A stretch of DNA of 64,000 bases from Oegoconia quadripuncta (Eukaryota > Arthropoda > Insecta > Lepidoptera > Autostichidae). Made by a program: the position numbers and the translations under genes. Location of the stretch: assembly GCA_949316235.1 (NCBI GenBank), contig OX438744.1, positions 28,406,278-28,470,277 of the forward strand. Direction: 5' to 3'. How positions within the stretch are numbered: the first letter of the stretch is position 1; the number at the start of each line of letters is the position of its first letter. This document shows positions 54,482-64,000 of the stretch, one piece after another. The notes below the pieces were generated by a model that saw only the letters and a list, made by a program, of their open reading frames with translations, ran no database searches and was not told the origin of the DNA.

Positions 54482-55107
54482 CCACCAAAAACATTCTGTA
54501 AAAAACTAGCCAAGTCTCGATGGAGCTGCTTGATTATCTCTAAAAAGTAATGAAATCTATACAAAGTCGTGCCAAGTGTAAGGTTCCTTACTGCGATTTC
54601 TTTATTGTTATAGTTAATGTTGTGTGACTTGGCCGTTGAAGGGTACACAGGGGTACAAAACCAGGTGCTCCATGACACCATTGCACCAATCTGTCGCCAG
54701 AACCGCTATTAATGTTATTAATTATGTTATTAAGAATGTTCAACGGCAAACTATTAGCGAATAATCTGTGTGGCGTTTACATAACATTCTTTATACGTTA
54801 GTGGCTTTATCAAGCCTACAATTTACTGGTTATTGAATCAACGTTTTCCAAGTGGCAATTTTCAATCGTCAATGCGTAGCGGTTCTGGCGACAGATTGGT
54901 GCAATGGTGTCATGGAGCACCTGGTTTGTACCCCTGTGTACCCTTCAACGGCCAAGTCACACAACATTAACTATAATAATAAAGAAATCGCAGTAAGGAA
55001 CCTTACACTTGGCACGACTTTGTATAGATTTCATTACTTTTTAGAGATAATCAAGCAGCTCCATCGAGACTTGGCTAGTTTTTTACAGAATGTTTTTGGT
55101 GGGATTT
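54482..55107. repeat. Long inverted repeat: two 230-bp arms around a 165-bp spacer
   Basis: Arm 1 (54482-54709) and arm 2 (about 54876-55107) are reverse complements. By eye they differ by one 1-bp indel (GGTTTTGTAC versus GGTTTGTAC) and one substitution (TATAACAATA versus TATAATAATA). The outer ends are ATCCCACC...GGTGGGAT. Each arm encodes a matching open frame (CTPVYPSTAKSHN, LGTTLYRFHYF, LHRDLASFLQNVFGG) reading outward on opposite strands. No known protein is recognised. Could be a foldback transposon or a recent inverted duplication. Confidence 0.9.
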
Positions 55108-56171
55108 CACTTCTTTTTGTAGAAACGTGGGCATATTATATATATGCCCTACTTACGAATATACTTGATACTGCAAGTTGAGTCAGTTCTACCATACACC
55201 AAGAAAGATATTGAATGGAAGAGACAAGACCCGTCTTTGGGCATACCAACTACTTGGTAGCCACTAAGTTCATCGTCGTCTTTTAATATTATCGACATTT
55301 TTTACGATAATTATTATCTTGCGAAATCAAACACAATTAAACTCAACGACCTTTAGTATATGGACAACAAATCAGAAACACCGATAATATTTAGACTAAA
55401 ACCTACTTATATCTTTAAGACTTCTTTTGTCTTAATAAAAAAAACTTAAAGAAAATATTACTCTGCCTACTCAATCTATACAAACTATAAGCAAAACGTT
55501 AACTCTTAATTATTAGACAAGTGTCAATATAATTAATTATCAATGAACTTTCTACCAAAGGTACTACCTACCTAGTACTGAAATACAGCTAAATTAATGA
55601 TATTTTTAAACGAAACGAAGTAATATCTAACTAAATAAACTAAACTAGAATACTAGAAAAGTACTTATAAACACGAACGCGATTCGAAGTACTGCCTAAC
55701 TGTAAATTAAACCTAGAAAACTAAAAGTAGGTACTAAATAATTAACAATTAAATAAAGTATTCAATTGAAACTTCTTTTAATTCTGATAATTAAGTAATA
55801 ATCAGTAATCCGTCACAACCATATAATTCCTAACCTGTTTAAATCTTTGAATTAATATAATAACAACCTGCCAATTAACCTTAGCAAACCTCACGAAATA
55901 ATCAGCGAAATCAACGAAATGCAAATAATCCCTCCTAATCCCTAGCAAACATTTTCAAGCGCAATAGAAGAATGTCGTAAACGACTATAACGCGGCCGGT
56001 TGCCACTTTGCCATATAAGGTTATCGGAAAAACAAAACGTAAGCGCGTTTTAAAATACAGTCAACGCCATCTAGCGACGCGTGCGGGTATCACCGCCACT
56101 CTTAGCCAATGCATTATATTTTGACCAAATTTTCGTTTGTTTATTTAATTTGTGTAATGTTCGAGTAGAAT
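55108..56171. other. Intergenic, nothing recognised
   Basis: AT-rich, unique-looking; no ORF of note. Confidence 0.4.
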
Positions 56172-56700
56172 AAAATTAATCGTTTGACTATTTCTTCTTG
56201 TAAACTTGTAAAATTCGCCCAGCAGTGGGACGCTATAGGCTAGATTAAATTAGAACTTTTCCCGTCCCACTACGCTGGACAGTCGATTTTTTTATGTACC
56301 AATAGTAGAAGGGGGCATTACCATATCTCTAATACAGCTGGGACCAGCTGAGGGTTCTTCGTCAGATATAAAGTTAATCGTTCGACTATTTCTTCTTGTA
56401 AACTTGTAAGTATAAGTATAAAAGCCAGTGTAGTCTTATCCTGAGTTTTCCTTTAATTTTATTTATATGCGTATTATAAGCAGAAGGGGAAGCATGCGCC
56501 CAGCAGTGGGATGCTATAGGCTAGATTAAATTAGAAGATGTGTCCCACTACGCTGGATTTTTGCAATGACAGTCGATTTTTCTATGTACCAATAGTAGAA
56601 GGGAGCATTACCATATATCTCTAATACAGCTGAGACTAGCTGAGGGTTATTCATCAGATACTTCAGACCTTCGATTTTTGACATCAAATGAAGCGGCCCA
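56172..56700. repeat. Tandem duplication, period about 210-280 bp
   Basis: GACTATTTCTTCTTGTAAAC at about 56185 and 56387; CGCCCAGCAGTGGGA then GCTATAGGCTAGATTAAATT at 56218 and 56499; AATAGTAGAAGGG.GCATTAC at 56300 and 56590. Partial third unit structure; non-coding. Confidence 0.7.
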
Positions 56701-57190
56701 CCAAGTTGAATATTTTTTGTAAAGGCGGTATATGTCGATCTCTAATAGTTTGGTTGGGCTCTTGTGTTTCCTAATCAGGGTCACCAGGTACTCCAGATCT
56801 TCGATTATCCTAGTTTTTATAGTTTTCCCTTTATGTGGCCATTGAACCATAACTCTGTTCCAAATTTCAGCTCTCTGAGTTTATGGGAAGTACTAGTTCT
56901 ATTTTGATGATCATGAGTGAGTGAGTAAGTGAGTGAGTGAGTGTCATAAATGCGAAACTTTGCTTTCGCTTAACTTCGGAACTAAATGACCTACAGACTT
57001 GAAATTTTGGATTTTAAGTATGTGATTACAGCTTACTGGATGACGAAAATTTCTGCGTTCTAGTCTTATCCAGAGGTTCTAAAATAGGGGCCTGAAAATG
57101 CGGCGAAATGGTTCCAGTAAAGGATGGTACGGCAGTGTTTGCTTCGCGCTCGACTTGGCGGGGGCACTGCCGGGGGCAGATGCTTGAATT
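56647..57190 (-). mobile_element. Interspersed repeat with a short open frame
   Basis: A 67-codon minus frame (MVQWPHKGKTIKT, KLLEIDIYRLYKKY, WWAASFDVKN) is followed on the plus side by ATTTCAGCTCTCTGAGTTTA, GAGTGAGTGAGTGAGTGT and GGCGGGGGCACTGCCGGGGG. This whole block is of a kind found repeatedly in lepidopteran genomes; element class not resolved. Confidence 0.4.
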
Positions 57191-57549
57191 TTTTATCAGA
57201 CTAAACAATTCGGTTTCGTTTTCGTTTCGAAGCACTAAGTACTTGTTTGTTTTTAAACGCTTTATAGTCTCGTTTGTCATTTTGATTTTCATCATAGGAA
57301 GTCCACCACGAATTTGTGAATTACGAGGATTTGGTGATTACTCAATTGGGGGAAAGATTCACACTCCATCTTCGTAAATTGGCGATTTACACACAGTTGT
57401 CATTTTGAGAGACATGAATTAGTACGAATATTGTTTTTTAAGATTTCTAATTGTAAGTTTGTTATCATATAGGTACTTGGTATCAAATCCTATCAACATT
57501 CTATATAGGTAGACAAACCTAAACATTGCCTTACTGTACCTATACAATG

Positions 57550-57610
57550 TAATTGGTAGTGTATCTGCCTTCTGCGCCAAAGGTCCCGGGTACAATTCTC
57601 GGACGGTAAA
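57550..57610 (+). mobile_element. tRNA-like SINE head remnant
   Basis: TTGGTAGTGTATCTGCCTTC and GGTCCCGGGTACAATTCTC have the spacing of tRNA A and B boxes but are not S1-S3. Confidence 0.4.
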
Positions 57611-57649
57611 TATTTGAATACTGAAACTCAATTTTTTTTATTTATTACA

Positions 57650-57960
57650 GAACTGAAGAATATACATGGAGCTCAAAACTACCTAATAAGATAAAATTTT
57701 ACAAAATAAAAGCACATATAAACCTAACATGAACAACTAATCTAAAGAGCCTGTGACACCTCATCACTTAGTTCAAGTGGCGCAGGTTCAGCTCGTGTGG
57801 GAGAGTGCCCAAGATGCTGGCTGCATTACCTCGCCGGATGACAATACTTAATCTTTGAGCAAGATAAATGCCGGCTCTTGGGTCGCCTGAGACTTCGACC
57901 AGTCTGGTCGCCAGCTCATTATTAAAAGATAGGAGATAGGAAGACCTGGAGTACTGAATA
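57650..57960 (-). mobile_element. LINE ORF2 C-terminus and 3' UTR
   Basis: The minus strand encodes NNELATRLVEVSGDPRAG, then RRGNAASILGTLPHELN to TAA at 57768-57770; same conserved C-terminus as 29261-29583. Confidence 0.75.
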
Positions 57961-58017
57961 AATACTTAATTGTTCTGGTGTGGGTATTCCGTGTGTTGAG
58001 TCAATTATTTTGAAATC

Positions 58018-58330
58018 GGTTAAAAAGGCACAATAATATATCATTATTAATTGTAAAATAGCCTGTCATGCGAACGAGTTGGTTATGTCCAGTGATGATT
58101 AACATCTAAATAATTTGATATTTTATATATGCTTTCTTAATAAGTTTTTGTTTTGTAGTATCTTTAAATTTATTGAAAGGAAGGTTTTGTATATCAACGG
58201 GTTGTATACAACTTATTGAAAAAACGCATTATACGCCCTTTGAAATGAATTGTTGACTTTGCGGAGGCGACTCAGGTGACTTGCAAGTATATCATAATTT
58301 TTTGTATCGACATCATGTTTATCACTATTT
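58018..58330 (-). mobile_element. LINE fragment, diverged
   Basis: GCATGCGAACGAGTTGGTTA-type 3' UTR (shared with 29940 and 46950) followed by the reversed RT C-terminus (TTTAAATTTATTGAAAGGAA, GGTTTTGTATATC) as at 8565-8610. Links that 3' UTR with that ORF family. Confidence 0.65.
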
Positions 58331-58642
58331 TTTTTAAATGACGTAATATTTTTTTGGACTTAAATTAAATTTTCATTAATGCATTGTGACGAAAAGGTTA
58401 GAATATTTAGGTGCGTTGCTCCCATACAATTTGACGTTATCAAATGATATTCTATGAAATAAAATCTACACCGCAGAATAACAACAATAGAAAATTATAA
58501 CACAAATCACTATGTCATACATGAGTGTCCGATGATGACATTGGTACTGTGTTCGGATAAACCTGTATAGGTTTTAGTGACACCTGAAAATATAACTTTG
58601 TAATCATTTAGATAAATAAATAAATATAAATACAAAAAACAG

Positions 58643-58777
58643 GGAGCTTTTGAAAAGGAGACGCAGTGTGTTGTGAAAAATGATGCACCGATTAGAGCAA
58701 ATTATCCGATGGAAAGTGATGTAAATCTTGCCAAGGGAGAGGCTATTGTACAATTGTTGTACTATTGTTTAATTTAA
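58643..58777 (+). CDS. Candidate 3'-terminal coding exon of an unrecognised gene
   Basis: After an acceptor-like ACAAAAAACAG, 44 codons are open to TAA, reading GAFEKETQCVVKNDAPIR, NYPMESDVNLAKGE, AIVQLLYYCLI. Base composition changes at the AG: the flank is nearly pure A/T, the segment is balanced with protein-like codon use. It has no ATG near its start, so it would be an internal or last exon. No upstream exon was located and no family is recognised. A decayed transposon ORF is the main alternative. Confidence 0.3.
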   Translation, partial: GAFEKETQCVVKNDAPIRANYPMESDVNLAKGEAIVQLLYYCLI

Positions 58778-59149
58778 AATACTATTTTAAACATACACAT
58801 GTACCTTGTCAGGCATGGCAATATGGAGGAAAGGGATATCTATGTTATTAATGTCGTTTCAATTATCAATAGTTATAATTTTTATGAAGCTACATATGTA
58901 TGTTGCAAGTTCAAAGAAAGTGTTCCAATTCCACAGTCAATCAACAATAAATAAATAATAGCAAATTGAAATTTATTTATTTATTACTTATTATTGTAAC
59001 TGTCTTAAATAAATTCTTTGATGGCAGCAACTACTTTGCTGGGCGGGACTGAAAATCAGCAGCTTTGTCCCTACCCTTTCATATCAATTTTGCCCTAGTT
59101 ATAATAATGTCTTACTTTGTTAATTAATTTTGGGAAGAACAAATATGTT
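58778..59149. other. Intergenic, nothing recognised
   Basis: AT-rich sequence. Confidence 0.35.
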
Positions 59150-59215
59150 TTTTATGCACAACAGGTTAGCACTTGACTTTAATCACACCTGATGTAGATG
59201 CAAGTGAAGATGAGG
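59150..59215 (-). mobile_element. SINE family S2, 3' end only
   Basis: TTTTTATGCACAACAGGTTA, TAATCACACCTGATGT and AGTGAAGATGAGGC. Confidence 0.7.
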
Positions 59216-59837
59216 CTGTTGTGGTATGAGGAATATAACTTAGTAAGTGCCTACAAGACCATGGCAATAGTGAGGTTTTGGCGCTGGAAAACGTTCGCTC
59301 GTCTTGTGCGGAGAGCCGTTGGTACATAATCCACGTGGTCAGCTTGTACCTATACCGAATGTAAATAAAACTCAAGTCTTTTATTTTGTAAAGTTCGCTC
59401 AGACGCCATACAAGGCGTAAGTACAGGAGGAAACTTAACAAAAGCCGTAAGCAAGAAAAAAATAACTCTAGCAAAACCTCTCCCTGTTTCTTATTACGAA
59501 AAATCTTTAATTGAGTTCCACCCTATTGTATCTATATAAACAAGTGCGTGTATATGTGTGACGCACACACACAACACTAGGAGAGACAAACAGGGTACAT
59601 GTATAGATAGTTGTACAGATATATAGTAATAAAGTATAAATGATGGAACTAACATATAGGAAAATATAATATATTTCACATAGCTACAGCGAGAGCTATA
59701 TATATCGCGCGGTGATGGAACAATGTGGCCGTGGAGCCGTCTAACATTGGTGAAGTTATAATATTTTTTTGTTACTGCGAGTTTGTGGGAACAGATCTTA
59801 GCAGTCGCACGTGATTGTATTGATATTTGGAACTCAA
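59216..59837. other. Intergenic, nothing recognised
   Basis: The 123-codon minus frame at 59494-59865 runs into a SINE and lacks protein-like features. Confidence 0.35.
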
Positions 59838-60062
59838 AAATGTTTGGTGTAGTAATTAGAAACATCGACTGCTATAATAAAAGGTCACGGATTCGAAATG
59901 CAATCGAATATGTTTGTATGATAAGTACCGATATGTGTAACCGAGTTATGGATGTTTGCATTTATAATAATGTATATATTTACAAGAAAAAATGTATTTC
60001 TGTCAACCATTTGGTATACATATTACAATCCTCGTTGCTTTGTGTGGAACTAGATAATAAAA
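59838..60062 (+). mobile_element. SINE family S3 copy, diverged
   Basis: TTTGGTGTAGTAATTAGAAA, ATGTTTGTATGATAAGTACC and TTGCTTTGTGTGGAACTAGA. Lies tail-to-tail with the next S3. Confidence 0.7.
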
Positions 60063-60074
60063 AAATAATAAATA

Positions 60075-60336
60075 AATAAATATCTTTGCACAAACACACA
60101 GCGCCATCTAGGTCCACAGTAAGCATCTAGGCTTGTGTTATGTATACCAGATGGTTGATAAACTACACAGATACTTTTTTTTTGTAAATAAATACACATA
60201 TAATTGAAAAACGTCCATAACTCGGGAACACATGTCTGTATTCATCATACAAACATATGCCCCTAGCGGGATTCGAACCCGCGACGATTTGGTATAGTAG
60301 CAGAGTTTCTAACCACTACACCAAACAGGTCGTTAA
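60075..60336 (-). mobile_element. SINE family S3 copy, full length
   Basis: AATATCTTTGCACAAACACA, CATAACTCGGGAACACATGT, GCGGGATTCGAACCCGCGAC, ACTACACCAAACAGGTCG. Best S3 reference in the window. Confidence 0.92.
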
Positions 60337-60733
60337 TTAAGTACTAGATGTGTATGGCCAATGATATTTGTTGTTTATTTCTTAAAATCCTCATTTCATA
60401 CCATTACCGCTAGCAAGGAAAATGGTGAAAGAAATCTGGGTCTAGGAAATAGGACATCTATTCAACAGACAATAAAAATAACAACTGGTACTATCAAAAA
60501 CAATGAGAAAAGCCTCTAAAAATACAAATATAGATGTATAAAATAGCTAGAGGAGTTATTTTTAAGTTCACTTTATATATAGATTTTTTTCGTAAAATTT
60601 TATTTATAGGTTACTCTATTTGTAGAGTCCCTACCTTTTCATTACAGTTTCATTTGAATCTATTTGCTTGTTAAATTAAGTTTGTGGTGAATATATCTTT
60701 TATTTATTTATTTAGAGGCGATTAAATTTTTGA
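60337..60733. other. Intergenic, nothing recognised
   Basis: AT-rich sequence. Confidence 0.35.
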
Positions 60734-61025
60734 GGACCGGTTGGTGTAGTGGATGGTGATCCTGTCAGCGAAACCAACGGTTGCGGGTACGAAACCCGCG
60801 ACGGGTAAATGTTTGTGTGATGAATACGAACATTTATTCCCGAGTCATGGATGTTTATTATTGTAAATTATTTTGCGCAATAAAGAGTATTTGTATTGTA
60901 TTGTATTGTATTGTTTATATAAATATTTATTTATGTTTATCCATAATCTAGTATCCATAGTACAAGCTTTCCTTAGTTTGGAACTAGATGATTGGTGTAA
61001 GTGTCCCAAATATTTATTTATTTAT
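60734..61025 (+). mobile_element. SINE family S1 copy interrupted by a LINE tail
   Basis: GACCGGTTGGTGTAGTGGAT head, GGGTACGAAACCCGCGACGG, body, then a foreign 56-bp piece, then the normal S1 tail ending AATATTTATTTATTTATT. Confidence 0.88.
60859..60914 (+). mobile_element. LINE tail with (TATTG)n nested in SINE S1
   Basis: TTGTAAATTATTTTGCGCAA, TAAAGAGTATT and (TGTAT)4-type tail; GTTTAT lies on both sides as a probable target duplication. Confidence 0.75.
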
Positions 61026-61389
61026 TAAACCTATTGATCAATATATTTATATTTGTCGTAGCCAGATAGATAAATTAGGCATTCAATGGAATGCCTACAC
61101 ATATAGTTATGTATGGTAGACATTTCCTGCATTATATTGCATGCCATCAGATGACGCAACACGCTTGTTCTAAAATAAATGTTCTTCAATGATTGTACCG
61201 TGTTAGCCTGCAAATAAATTATTTGTATTTGTATTATAGGAAACTGCGCTATCCAGAGGTAGTATCCAAATCATAACACACACTGTTTTCTGTAAAAGTG
61301 GAAATGTCCAACGATTCACTTAGGCATTCAATTGAATGGTTTATTTAGTCATGTTATTGTTAAAAAAATAATTAGCATAAACTAAAAAT
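61026..61389. other. Intergenic, nothing recognised
   Basis: AT-rich. CCATCAGATGACGCAACACG near 61142 echoes a LINE 3' end. Confidence 0.35.
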
Positions 61390-61720
61390 ATTTAGCAGCC
61401 ATCGCGTCTCTACACCTCTGCTGCCCCGAACACACATACGAAGCGCGCGGCGTTCCGTCTTAAGGACGACATATGAAGTAATTTTTTTTCCAACTCCCAA
61501 CCACCCGATAATCGACCGTACGAACGACGCGCTAAAGTCCAAAGCGGCTTCGCTCGCGAAATATTTTTTCCATTTCATATTTACGAATATGCCCCAAATT
61601 CCCGAAAAATTAGAACCGTGAAAGAGGGTGAGTATGTGTGGGTTGTACGAATTTTTGTACGCACACACGCTCACCCGCGGGGGGAGGCAGGGGGGAATGA
61701 GATAGTAGATAGTTTTAGAG
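61390..61720. other. GC/CpG-rich island, possible untranslated exon or promoter
   Basis: CpG-dense sequence (GAAGCGCGCGGCGTTCCGTC, CGACCGTACGAACGACGCGC, TCACCCGCGGGGGGAGGC) in AT-rich surroundings. A strong plus-strand splice donor AGAGG|GTGAGT lies at 61626. The minus-strand 122-codon frame here has no recognisable domain. May be the 5' untranslated exon of a gene that lies mostly outside. Confidence 0.3.
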
Positions 61721-62017
61721 AAAGAGATATTATATTCCACAAGGAAGGATCCGTCACTCGGCGCCTCATTGCGATTTGTTTTTAATTGTCGTTTTCTTTT
61801 TCTTAGCCTCAGTTTTGTGGCATGGGGTTCCAGAGAAATGCAAAGATCTTTATGTTTATTCGTGTTATGGCGTGGGAATCACGACAATGAAATATTTTAC
61901 TAAACTGTTTAGCTAGCTGATATTTGTTCAGGCTATTCTTAATTATTGCTTTTCCCTTCTTTGTAATTGTAGGAACAGAGAAATGTTACCTTATGATTTA
62001 TGTCTTAATAAAAAAAA
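61721..62017. other. Intergenic, nothing recognised
   Basis: No gene features. Confidence 0.3.
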
Positions 62018-62165
62018 AACAATATAATACAAATACACTTTATTGCACAACAGAAAAGAAAATACAGTTTCAGAAAAGTGGTAAGAATAGAATGTACAAT
62101 TTGGCGACCTTATCACTAACAGCGATCTCTTCCAGGCAACCTTTGGGTATAAGGACAGTACATTG
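62018..62165 (-). mobile_element. LINE 3' UTR tail
   Basis: AATACAAATACACTTTATTG, CACAACAG and CGACCTTATCACTAACAGCG, ATCTCTTCC: reverse of the 13090-type terminus. Confidence 0.75.
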
Positions 62166-62559
62166 GAAATAGGTAGGTTGTGCGGTATTAAATAGGGATG
62201 CAGATACAAACTACGTGAATAAATTTCATATATTTACATACACATACATACATAGATCAATAGACAAATATACCTACTTAAACATAACATCTATAAAATA
62301 GCAACAAAATACAAACGTAAATATATAGGTGTACTAAATAAATATTTATTGATATATAAAATAATAATAATAAGCGACAACAGGATTGTGCTAAGGTATA
62401 GAGAGAAGATAAGAAAGGAGCACAGATTAAAGTACCAAGCAAGCAAAACACGAATGTTGTTTTCAATAAGAGTTGTTATGTTTATTTACAATTTATATTT
62501 AACTGTTCGAGCTAATACCCGCTGCTCAATTTAACCGATACACTTCTCGCTGAAAATTA

Positions 62560-62800
62560 AATTTCCATCCACATCACCTGGATGAGTGGAAGTCTACCAC
62601 TGTACGTTTCTCAAGAAACTTCTTACCACGTACGACCACCCTGTGGAACGGACTTCCGGCAGCGGTATTCCCGAACGAGTACGACATTGGAACCTTCAAG
62701 AAACGAGCCTACACCTTCCTCAAAGGCCGGCAACGCATCTGTGACCCTTTTGGTGTTGCGGGGTGTCCATGGGTGGAGGTGAAAAAAAAAAAAAACGTTT
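62560..62800 (+). mobile_element. Jockey-like LINE ORF2 C-terminus with A tail
   Basis: [46 protein letters not shown] then a 13-A run. Related in design to 28148-28390. Confidence 0.75.
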
Positions 62801-62860
62801 TTATCTCATTATTAATAAAAGTCTCCTCTGTGTAATGTTACATCGAGTTCACAAAATAAA

Positions 62861-62915
62861 GATCGCGGGTTCGAGATCCAGCGGGGTATATCTACATGAT
62901 TAGTACCTCCCTTTT
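62861..62915 (+). mobile_element. SINE family S2 head remnant
   Basis: GATCGCGGGTTCGAGATCCA, GCGGGGTATAT then sequence diverges. Confidence 0.5.
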
Positions 62916-62999
62916 TCTTTCTCTCCCTTCTATTCTCCTTCTAATGTCCCTCTGGCTGACTACTATGAGCATGCGGTTTTCACAGGTCATAACTATTGG

Positions 63000-63400
63000 A
63001 CCTATGAAATTGGAGTTTTTTTTCGTTAATCATATGTACCAATTCCTGTGATTCTCAAAGCTATATCCAAATTTATTTGGAAAATAGAATATTATTTCAA
63101 AGTTTTACATGAAATATTTTTTAATTTCCGGGCTAAATCACATAATAAAAAAAAATTGAACAGAGCTCTTTTCATGTGCTTCCCATAATCATTTCTTAGA
63201 TTCGCTGAAACTATTATAAAGCGGTTACTTTTAAAAATGAACGCTGCCTATACTTATCTTAATGTTATCCGATAATACACACAAAGTTTAGCTAAATTTG
63301 GATTTGCCGTTCCCAAAAAAAACAAAAATGTTTGTATGGAGAAAACAGTATTAATGAAATTCTTCATACAAAACGCCAATTTCATAGGTAAGGACCTAAT
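63000..63400 (-). mobile_element. MITE family G, copy 2
   Basis: CCTATGAAATTGGAGTTTTT at the left and AAAACGCCAATTTCATAGG, TAAGGACCTAAT at the right form the inverted ends. The body (TCATGTGCTTCCCATAATCA, GATAATACACACAAAGTTTA) is the reverse of 6365-6780. Confidence 0.75.
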
Positions 63401-64000
63401 ATAAAGCTTTGTTCTATTTAATAACTATTTAATTACTCAAAAAATCAAAAAACCCGACAGCTTTTTTTGTATTTTGCGGACGCCATGTTGAACTTCTTAC
63501 AATAAAATGTATCAGTGAATGATCCCTGGATCAAGACGAATCTACATCACCATGCACTTTGAAATCGGTCAAGTCGTTGAGGCTACAGGATGCGCCAAAG
63601 GAATGGACATACATACACATACTTACATATACTCGAAAAACATTACTTTCTTGGGCAAAACAAAAAGAAGCATGCCTAAGGTGTAATGCTAATAAATATT
63701 AAAAAAAAAATCGGGCTGCTGTGAGCACTCGTGGAGGAAAATGAGGAATATGGTTGTATGAAAGACCTCTCTCATGATAGAGTATTATTTGCTGTATCAG
63801 GAAACTACAGGACAATTACCGTAAACCGTCTAATTCCAATTCCAATTTAGTGTTATGGCTGCATCGTTGTGCACGATGATTCTGCCAATGTCAGGGTTGA
63901 AGTTCACAATGCTAAAGTTGACGATTGTGCGGTAAGTTAAGCTTTTCTAGTTTGTGTAGCTGGAGAAAGGACATACAGAACAAAACATATAACCACCACC
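63401..64000. other. Intergenic to window end, nothing recognised
   Basis: 63460-63660 has short pieces reminiscent of the 44280-44350 region (ATGCGCCAAAG.AA.GGACATAC), likely repeat. No gene seen. Confidence 0.35.

Noticed and set aside
59494..59865. 123-codon minus-strand frame as a gene
   Set aside because: Overlaps a SINE, low-complexity composition, no recognisable motif.
1..64000. CRISPR arrays, bacterial operons, riboswitches or phage-type systems
   Set aside because: No regularly spaced short repeats or bacterial-type gene arrangement; all evidence is insect nuclear DNA.

Overview
The window is eukaryotic nuclear DNA, AT-rich and packed with transposable elements. It is most likely from a moth or butterfly (Lepidoptera). 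The evidence is an intronless insect-type inducible Hsp70, an intronless Hsp90/Hsp83, a BEL/Pao retroelement, several tRNA-derived SINE families with lepidopteran-style heads and tails, and many short LINE 3' ends carrying 'GATCGCTGTTAGCGATAAG'-type or 'CAATAAAG' tails. I cannot fix the species from sequence alone.

Only three conventional genes are clearly intact, all on the minus strand: hsp70 (20563-22446, 627 aa), hsp90/hsp83 (34380-36533, 717 aa) and a phospholipid scramblase-like gene (52705-53334, 209 aa). The two chaperone genes point the same way, about 12 kb apart, and each has a TATA box with heat shock elements upstream. Hsp70 and Hsp90 are partner chaperones in the cytosol, so their linkage may be meaningful. 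A further strong heat shock element (six consecutive pentamers, 38842-38871) lies 2.3 kb upstream of hsp90. It has its own minus-strand TATA box and a 24-codon open frame below it, and looks like a separate small heat-shock transcription unit. The hsp70 upstream region has TATA boxes facing both ways around its heat shock elements.

Region by region: 0-2.1 kb is the 3' part of a BEL/Pao LTR retrotransposon. 2.1-20 kb is intergenic with SINEs (families here called S1, S2, S3), LINE tails, MITEs and two candidate exons. 20-23 kb is hsp70 and its promoter. 23-34 kb holds a decayed LINE with RNase H, a foldback element and a cluster of one non-autonomous DNA element (family B) with LINEs nested in it. 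34-39.3 kb is hsp90 and the second heat-shock regulatory cluster. 39.5-52 kb is repeat-rich, including a heavily nested family B copy and a 375-bp retroposon family (F) with clean 14-bp target duplications. 52.7-53.5 kb is the scramblase with an in-frame upstream ORF. 54.4-55.1 kb is a near-perfect long inverted repeat. The rest is LINE/SINE/MITE material with one further candidate exon.

The labels S1-S3, A-H and F are mine and only group copies seen inside this window. I see no bacterial-type system, CRISPR array or operon. The most novel-looking items are the orphan heat-shock unit at 38.6-38.9 kb, retroposon family F, the long inverted repeat at 54.5-55.1 kb and the scramblase upstream frame.
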